This document shows, piece after piece, positions 58,521 to 64,000 of a stretch of 64,000 nucleotides of DNA (its first letter is position 1; each line of letters begins with the position of its first letter). The notes under the pieces were generated by a model that saw nothing but the letters and a program-made list of their open reading frames with translations, searched no databases and was not told the origin of the DNA. This DNA is from Kalaharituber pfeilii (lineage: Eukaryota; Ascomycota; Pezizomycetes; Pezizales; Pezizaceae), in the NCBI GenBank assembly GCA_015179045.1, contig WHUZ01000001.1:1984001-2048000 (forward strand), given 5' to 3'. Position numbers and translations under genes: made by a program.

Positions 58521-58909
58521 ATGGTGCAAACGTCGGAGCAAGCAGTCCCCATGCCACATACACTGTACCCCTCCCTCCCGAACCACCCCCTCCTTGGCGC
58601 ATTGGCCCCCTGCATCCTCTTTCGCTAATTCTACATAGGAGCATCAAAATCCCCCTTCCTCCTGGCGAGCTTGCTCACCAGATGCTCCGTGCCCTATCGG
58701 TCGACCCGGAACTCTCCAAGGGAGCTGTTCATCGCAGTTTTTCTTGCACCAACGACACTTTAGAGATCCATTACGCTGCTACTTCTGCACGGATGCTACG
58801 TGTGGCCGTCAATGGCGTGTTAGAGAGCGTGAGGTTATGTGTAAGAGTGGCGGGGGAGCTGAGTGCAGACGTCCTAGATATGGAGGATGAGGTAGACGGA
58901 CTGGCATAA
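58521..58909 (+). CDS. PCC1: Pcc1, subunit of the KEOPS/EKC complex
   Basis: KEOPS makes the universal t6A modification of tRNAs that read ANN codons, and Pcc1 is its small dimerising subunit. Two exons (58521-58564 and 58639-58909) give about 104 residues: MVQTSEQAVPMPHTL joined to SIKIPLPPGELAHQMLRALS, then VDPELSKGAV, IHYAATSARMLRVAVNGVLE and a short acidic tail. The central ATxxRxLRVAVN stretch and the LSVDPEL motif are the family signature. Without the intron no in-frame ATG exists before 58682, which would remove the first beta strand, so the two-exon model is preferred. The intron (74 nt) has GCTAATT as branch site. Length agrees with fungal Pcc1. Confidence 0.85.
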
Positions 58910-59468
58910 CATCATATTTCTCAACGAGTTTCGAACGATTGCACATGACAAAGTTTCTTGCTATGAGATTATGCTTCGATACTCGTATGTTTACATGTCG
59001 CAAATACCGATTGTCCGAAGTTGCTGCTTTGTTCTAGAAAATGCCGCAATTGAATTTGGCTGCCTATCAATGCTTTTGTATCTAGTACAGCGTATGGCAA
59101 CACTTTCTCTGGATATCCATGTGGTGCCTATCATTTCGCATCCCCGTCTCTCGTGTGTCCGTACGCCAGGCAGCAGCACCCCAATTTCAAGAGTGAAATG
59201 TTTTAGAATTTGAATCCCATTGTCGTTATGATCTCGAGTTTGAAGACAACCAGAATTTACCAAAGCAGGTGCTTGAATATCCTTGCTGCTTGCTACGCCA
59301 AGTTTGCTTGGTGGGCCTTTCGCTAACTGCTACTATCGGTAAGATAGTTGCTACTAGTTACTTACTACAACAGAGGTCTTGGGAATCCTTCCGCGGCAAA
59401 AGAAAGCTCACCATTACCCCCCTCCACCACGACCCAAGTTTGAAAGTTCCCCCACACTTCTGCCCGCT
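58910..59468. other. Intergenic, no gene seen
   Basis: This spacer separates PCC1 and BET3, both on the plus strand. It holds no recognisable coding sequence. C-rich stretches near 59415-59460 lie just before the BET3 start. Confidence 0.4.
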
Positions 59469-60402
59469 ATGTCTTCAACAAAAGCGGCCCGCCTGGGTGA
59501 GGAGTGCGTCCCCCCTCGCCCCCCGCTTGACTTCCGAGTTGACATCTCAGTTCACTGACGTCCGGAATATACCTGCAGAGTATGGAAGACTAGGATAGAC
59601 AAAGTTGTGAGTTTCGTGTATTTGCACAATCCCGACGGCAACAACTTCAAAGTTTTGTAGCTTTCTACTCATCACTTCAAATCCATTTTTCCCCTATCTT
59701 TAGAATGCAGAGCTCGTTACGCTCACCTACGGTTCCATAGTCGCCCAGCTATGTAAGGATTATGAAGGTGATTACCTAGAAGTCAACAAGCAGCTGGACA
59801 AGATGGGGTACAACATTGGATTGAGGTTGATCGAGGACTATCTGGCCAAGACTATGCCCCAACGGTGTCAGAATTTTCGAGAGACTGCGGAAATGATTGC
59901 GAGGGTAAGGGGTTTTTCCGTGCTCTCGGAAGGTGGGGAGAAGGGGGCCTAGCTCTTTAAGTTTTACAAAACCATTTCTAATGAATTCGCAACCACCCCC
60001 CCAAAAAACGAATTGCGCAGGTTGGATTCAAAATATTTCTGAACATCACACCAACGGTGACCAATTGGACGAGCGACAGCAAACAGTTCTCACTAGTCTT
60101 TGAAGAGAATCCGCTCGGAGATTTTGTGGAGCTACCGGACGATGGACGGGCGCAGAATGAGCTCTGGTATTCGAATATCTTTTGTGGGGTGTTGAGAGGC
60201 GCTTTAGAAATGGTTAGTTTTCGTCCCCTCAATCTGCACACCCGCAGCAATGCCCCTGTAGGTACTGATCTGGTTCCAACAGGTACAAATGCAGGTTGAT
60301 GCGCACTTTGTGAGCGATGTGCTGAGAGGAAACGAGATGACTGAGATGAGGGTATCACTGGTGCGCTACATTGAGGATGAACTGCCGCAGAGCGAGGATT
60401 GA
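59469..60402 (+). CDS. BET3: TRAPP complex subunit Bet3 (TRAPPC3)
   Basis: Bet3 is a core subunit of the TRAPP tethering complex and Rab (Ypt1) exchange factor in ER-to-Golgi traffic. Five exons are inferred: 59469 (MSSTKAARLGEE), then a short exon VWKTRIDKV, then NAELVTLTYGSIVAQLCKDY and NKQLDKMGYNIGLRLIEDYL with PQRCQNFRETAEMIAR (the Cys is the conserved lipid-modified residue), then VGFKIFLNITPTVTNWTSDS and LVFEENPLGDFVELPD with SNIFCGVLRGALEM, and last VQMQVDAHFVSDVLRGNEMT. It stops at 60400-60402 after ELPQSED. All junctions are at conserved residues. The predicted length of about 190 residues matches the family. No missing residues were seen. Confidence 0.95.
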
Positions 60403-60943
60403 GAGGCCACTTGACAGTGGGGAGGATCATGTAGGTGCTACCGCTTAATGACATTGCTTGAATAATTATTCAACGGGCTGGAATACAAGTTACAGACGCA
60501 TATTCATCTTATATACAACATAATATAGTTGGGCATTCGAATGTTTACGCAAGGCACCTGAGTGTTCTATGTCCTAAAGGCCGCATACCAGTTGTTTTGA
60601 TAAGCTGTGAATGACTGTAGAACAGGAGTTAGTTCGGTTATATAACTGGGGCCATGGAGTTGCTGCGAGTAATGACGCTCTTAGTGAGGTAAATAAGTAC
60701 GTAGGTATGCAGCTTCCGTGCGCGCAGTTTCACATTATCACCTAGTTCAGATCTTAAATCTTTTTGAGGAGAATTTGAAACCGGACGAAAAAGAGTTGTG
60801 CCCCATGAACATAAAGCTGTGCCTTGCTTGCTCGTGACCTCTATCCATAACCAATATAGTTTGATTTTTGCAATATCATACACCTATACCTCCTACTGTT
60901 GCCTCACTCTTCTCTTCCTCCCGCCTTACAACAAAGCCCTTAC
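60403..60943. other. Convergent intergenic region
   Basis: This spacer lies between the stop codons of BET3 (+) and the dioxygenase (-). It is A/T-rich and has no coding sequence that I recognise. Confidence 0.45.
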
Positions 60944-61710
60944 CTACACGTCCGGCTGCTCTCCCACTATCCCAACCATACATGCCTTGCATCGCCTCTC
61001 CTCGACATGCTTTCCAGCAAATTCCTGCACTGCGGCTTTGACTTGGGTGCCTAGATCTGTGCAGTGAAAGCTCGCCTCGTAGACGACTTTGCGGCAGGTG
61101 ACATTCGGACAGTACCAACGGAGCTTGTCGACCGAGCCCGCGGGCCGGTGCTGCTCGATGACGATTCCGACTGTGTTTGCGAAGCGAATGGGGTTATGCG
61201 GTGTGTTTGCTGAATTTCAACATGAATGCGCGGCCACGGGGGGTTTACGTTCGGTTAACTTATTCTAGCCCATATTGGGTAGGGCACATATTTCTGGGTT
61301 GCGGGGAGGGGAGGAGTACATACGCGGAAGGAGAAGCATCTCGCCCTCGCCGATATGTATGTCCTTGAAGAGCGGGTTAAGCGAGTCGGGGTTCTCAACG
61401 ACTTTAAGGAGCATGGCCCCATGGTACTGGAAGAACCATTCGGGGGTCGTGTTTATGTGGTAGTCTGAGCGGGCGTTAGGGCCGCCAACGACCATGACAG
61501 TGATGCCGTGGGCGTCATAGACACAGAAGTTGTTGATGGGTGGGGAGAGGAGGTGGGAGTTTTCGGAGAGCCTGTTGGAGGGGAAGGGGAGTTAGTAGAG
61601 GTAGGAAAGTGTATGTGTGGAGGGAGGGAAGGGGACGGAAGGGGAGGGAAGGGGAGGGGTGAGGGACAGAGGAACCATTTGGGGAGGTTGAGGGGCGTGG
61701 GGAGGGTCAT
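60944..61710 (-). CDS. BNA1: 3-hydroxyanthranilate 3,4-dioxygenase
   Basis: This non-heme iron enzyme opens the ring of 3-hydroxyanthranilate in the kynurenine route to NAD. Three exons on the minus strand are inferred. Exon 1 (from ATG 61710) gives [12 protein letters not shown]. Exon 2 gives [20 protein letters not shown], then [20 protein letters not shown] with [10 protein letters not shown], which carry the Arg, His and Glu ligands and substrate contacts, and [11 protein letters not shown]. Exon 3 gives [40 protein letters not shown] and [17 protein letters not shown], with a C-terminal CxxC-like zinc site (RCKAC) that here ends early as [13 protein letters not shown]. The usual ending has a longer zinc site (ACGxxW), so the C-terminus is odd. 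Intron 1 is made of CCCTTCC-type repeats. Length about 175 residues. Confidence 0.92.
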
Positions 61711-62570
61711 TAGGATGGTTTTTGGCAGGGTCGGACTCGGAACGAGTACGGTTTGTTGACGATTCAAGTGGATGTTTGTCTTGCTGCTTACATTTACTAA
61801 TGGCTGCGGGATATCATGTCGATGTCATGTCATTGTGAATCCCTCCGCATGCACAAGGAAACTCGCTTGCCTGTCTGCATACCACTGCGTCCCTACATAC
61901 TGTACTCGAGTACTGCAAGCCACTGCATACCACTGCATACTTACTAGTACTGCATGCATGCCCAGCTGCTGAGCATCATTGCCGCGGAGCGTCGGCCTCC
62001 AAAAGCTGTCCGCTGCGTGCCATTGGTGCGCCGTTGGTGCGCTCCCCCTCAATTGCGCTCGACGACTGTGCTGCTGTCCTCCTGTATAACTGCCGCTCTT
62101 CGCCGTATCTCATGCACCTGTCTGTCCTAACAAAGTGGAGAGCCGCGACGGCCGGAAATTTTCCAACTGCTATAGGGCCGCAGATGGGTCCTATTACTCA
62201 CACCGAGCCCCGTACCCACGCCAGTGCTTGAAGTACCTCCCCTCCCCCTCCCCTCCCCCTCCCCTCCCCTCCCCTCCCCTCCCCTCCCCCTCCCCCTCCC
62301 CGACCCGAATACCCCGGCCGCACTCCAACCCCTACCAAGGTGCTCTGCAGCGCTTGCTTGACACCACTCTGCCCTCTCGCGGATTGACAAGTGGACTTTG
62401 GCCAGCTAGGAGCCATTGCTGCGCAAGATAAGAAGAAGGAAGCGCTACACATCAAGCATCCCCAAAGCCAATTCCTCGCCTAGCGCGTCAGTTGCATCAG
62501 TTTGAAGCTCAGAGGCCCGACAGCAAACAGCACGATAGTTCTACAAACCTGAGTTGGGAAAAAGCTGGCA
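61711..62570. other. Divergent intergenic region with C-rich microsatellite
   Basis: This spacer should carry promoters of the dioxygenase (-) and cystathionine gamma-synthase (+). A (CCCCT)n-like tract spans about 62237-62300. CTGCATAC words recur near 61880-61960. No coding sequence was recognised. Confidence 0.5.
62237..62300. repeat. CCCCT/CCCTCCC microsatellite
   Basis: A pure pyrimidine run made of CCCCTCCCC and CCCCTCCCCT units. The complementary purine strand keeps false frames open on the minus strand at 62127-62455. Confidence 0.85.
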
Positions 62571-64000
62571 ATGGAGACCCAGTCCCGAACCATGGAGTCC
62601 CTCGGGCGCCCAATTCCGGAAGACTCATCCCATGTATAGTCCCTCCATTCCCCGCCAACCCTTTCCCGCTACTTCTATTCTACTGTCATTGACGCCTTCG
62701 GACAAACCTTTTGTGTTCAAATCTTAACTACTCGCCTCGCTAGCATAGGCTGTCAGTGTCTCGCTGCCGACGTGGAGGGCCAATGTGGGATATGAGGAGG
62801 GAGAGGAGTGGGTTATGAGTAGGATGATGACAGGGTATCCCAGGTAATTCCAATATCTGATAATTTGTGTCCAAGTGCTGCACGAAGAAGTGCTGACTTT
62901 GTCTGTTAAGATTCTTTGTCCATAAGAGCATCCAAAAGCTTGCCGAGGTTATTTTGGGCAAGTATGGCCAACCAGATGAAGAGGCATTACTAGTTCCTAC
63001 GATGAAAGTTGCTCAGCGGTGTCAGGACTTTATTCGCAGCAATTCAGGAGGCAATGCCATACGCATTGTCGAGTTTGTGCGCCAGCTGCCAAAGGGTATT
63101 TCAAAGGATGCCACGAATGAGATATGGTCAGACTTGTACGCCGTTCTATACCCCAAAGAGCATCTCAAGATTGCGAAGGCCTATTGGCAGCATACCGGAG
63201 AAGGGGTTTCCAGCCGAAGGGCAGAGTTCTGTCAGCGGCAACTGGAGGACGGTTTGCTAGTTCCAAAGCATCTACAAGGAGAATTGCAAAATGGGGGTGA
63301 GCGAGTTTCCAAGGGTCCCCGAAGGTATCAGCGTGGTTCGGTAGATGAAACAGCAAGGCGGAGTCCTGCAAAATCAAGCTGCGCAAGTGAAGGCGATGAG
63401 TATGGCCAGTTTGTGGAGGAACGCTTTGGACGAAATCTTGCAGCAGGGTTTGTCCAGTCTGCGAAGCTCGCTATTCGCAAGCGAATCTCCGGAACGCTGA
63501 AAGCAAACATGTGTCTCGAGGATGCATTGAAACTTGCGGATGAAAGAAGTGAGAGAGGTGTCGAAGGGTTCACAGCAGATGACGTCTATCTCTACCCTTG
63601 CGGTATGGCAGCTATTTTCAATACACATCGGATGTTGTTATCTGTGCTGGGGCCGAAGAAAAGTGTGTCGTATGGGTTTGTAACTCCCCAACAATCTGCA
63701 ATGAATTTGAAACTCACACATGCGTAGTTTTCCATATGTTGACAGTTTGAAAATTCTGGAAAAATGGGGACCGGGTTGCTACTTTTATGGTCATGGTTCC
63801 AAGGAGGAACTGGAGACCTTACAAAGTATACTGGAGAGCGGAGAAAGAATTCAAGCTCTATTCTGCGAGTTCCCCTCGAATCCTCTTCTGAAAGCTCCAA
63901 ATCTCCAAGCAATACGTGTTTTAGCGGATAAATACGATTTTGCGGTTGTTGTGGATGAGACAATTGGAAATTTCATCAATGTGAATGTCTTGCCGCATGT
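62571..64000 (+). CDS. Cystathionine gamma-synthase, 5' part (cut by window end)
   Basis: This PLP enzyme condenses an activated homoserine with cysteine to make cystathionine in methionine synthesis. Four exons are visible: 62571-62633 ([21 protein letters not shown]), 62749-62843 ([20 protein letters not shown] and MMTGYPR), 62911-63675 ([20 protein letters not shown], up to [20 protein letters not shown]), and 63728 to the window edge ([52 protein letters not shown]). [13 protein letters not shown] is the PLP-phosphate-binding segment and VVVDETIGN carries the Asp that contacts the pyridine nitrogen. The active-site Lys would lie beyond 64000. The N-terminal extension of about 270 residues before the PLP fold is as in fungal Str2-type enzymes. 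Intron 3 uses a GTTTGT donor. Confidence 0.9.

Noticed and set aside
1..64000. CRISPR array, bacterial operon or biosynthetic gene cluster
   Set aside because: The window is fungal with spliced genes. The repeats are tandem duplications or MITEs, and no polyketide, peptide or terpene synthase motifs were seen.

Overview
The window is nuclear DNA of a filamentous ascomycete fungus (Pezizomycotina type). Protein-coding genes are split by short introns of about 50-120 nt with GT-AG ends and CTAAC/CTAAT-like branch sites. Gene content is typical of ascomycetes: a fused PabA-PabB aminodeoxychorismate synthase, a fungal heme-oxygenase-like protein, a BIM1/X325 secreted copper protein, TFIIIC subunit Tfc3, and U4/U6.U5 tri-snRNP proteins. 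I cannot name the species. Most genes were rebuilt by joining exons by eye across splice sites, so exon edges are inferred unless a conserved junction fixed them.

Layout. 1-1686: gene-free, with degenerate tandem repeats. 1687-11905: DHA2 drug/proton transporter (-), glutathione S-transferase (+), Snu23 (-), a small inverted-repeat transposon (MITE), Snu66/SART1 (+), peptidyl-tRNA hydrolase 2 (-). 11906-14166: intergenic with MITE copies. 14167-14897: BIM1-like secreted protein (+). 14898-18625: gene-poor, with a decayed metalloprotease-like gene and a tandem repeat. 18626-26321: pyruvate decarboxylase (+), mitochondrial tRNA-modification GTPase Mss1 (+), ATP synthase OSCP subunit (+), MOB kinase activator (-). 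27624-31433: a 1247-residue protein of unknown function (-). 32232-39114: TFIIIC subunit Tfc3 (+), with one apparent frameshift. 40120-46204: heme-oxygenase-like protein (-) and aminodeoxychorismate synthase (-). 46289-58500: a transposon-rich tract whose only intact gene is a D-lactate dehydrogenase-like gene (50159-51555, -). It holds at least six inverted-repeat or dispersed elements and an MSH2 (MutS) relic. 58521-64000: Pcc1 (KEOPS, +), Bet3 (TRAPP, +), 3-hydroxyanthranilate dioxygenase (-), and the 5' part of cystathionine gamma-synthase (+), cut by the window edge.

Most genes are housekeeping: splicing, tRNA and ribosome metabolism, Pol III transcription, respiration, folate, NAD and methionine synthesis, and vesicle traffic. 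There is no obvious biosynthetic cluster. Pyruvate decarboxylase and D-lactate dehydrogenase are both pyruvate-consuming fermentative functions but lie about 30 kb apart. The unusual content is the repeat landscape: four short DNA-transposon-like families with TA-flanked terminal inverted repeats, one of them 85 bp from a start codon; two inverted copies of a repeat with a shared roughly 95-residue reading frame; and the MSH2 relic. Gene-structure oddities include an in-frame 51-nt intron, an 18-nt microexon, a probable GC-AG intron, repeated GTTTGT donors and the Tfc3 frameshift.
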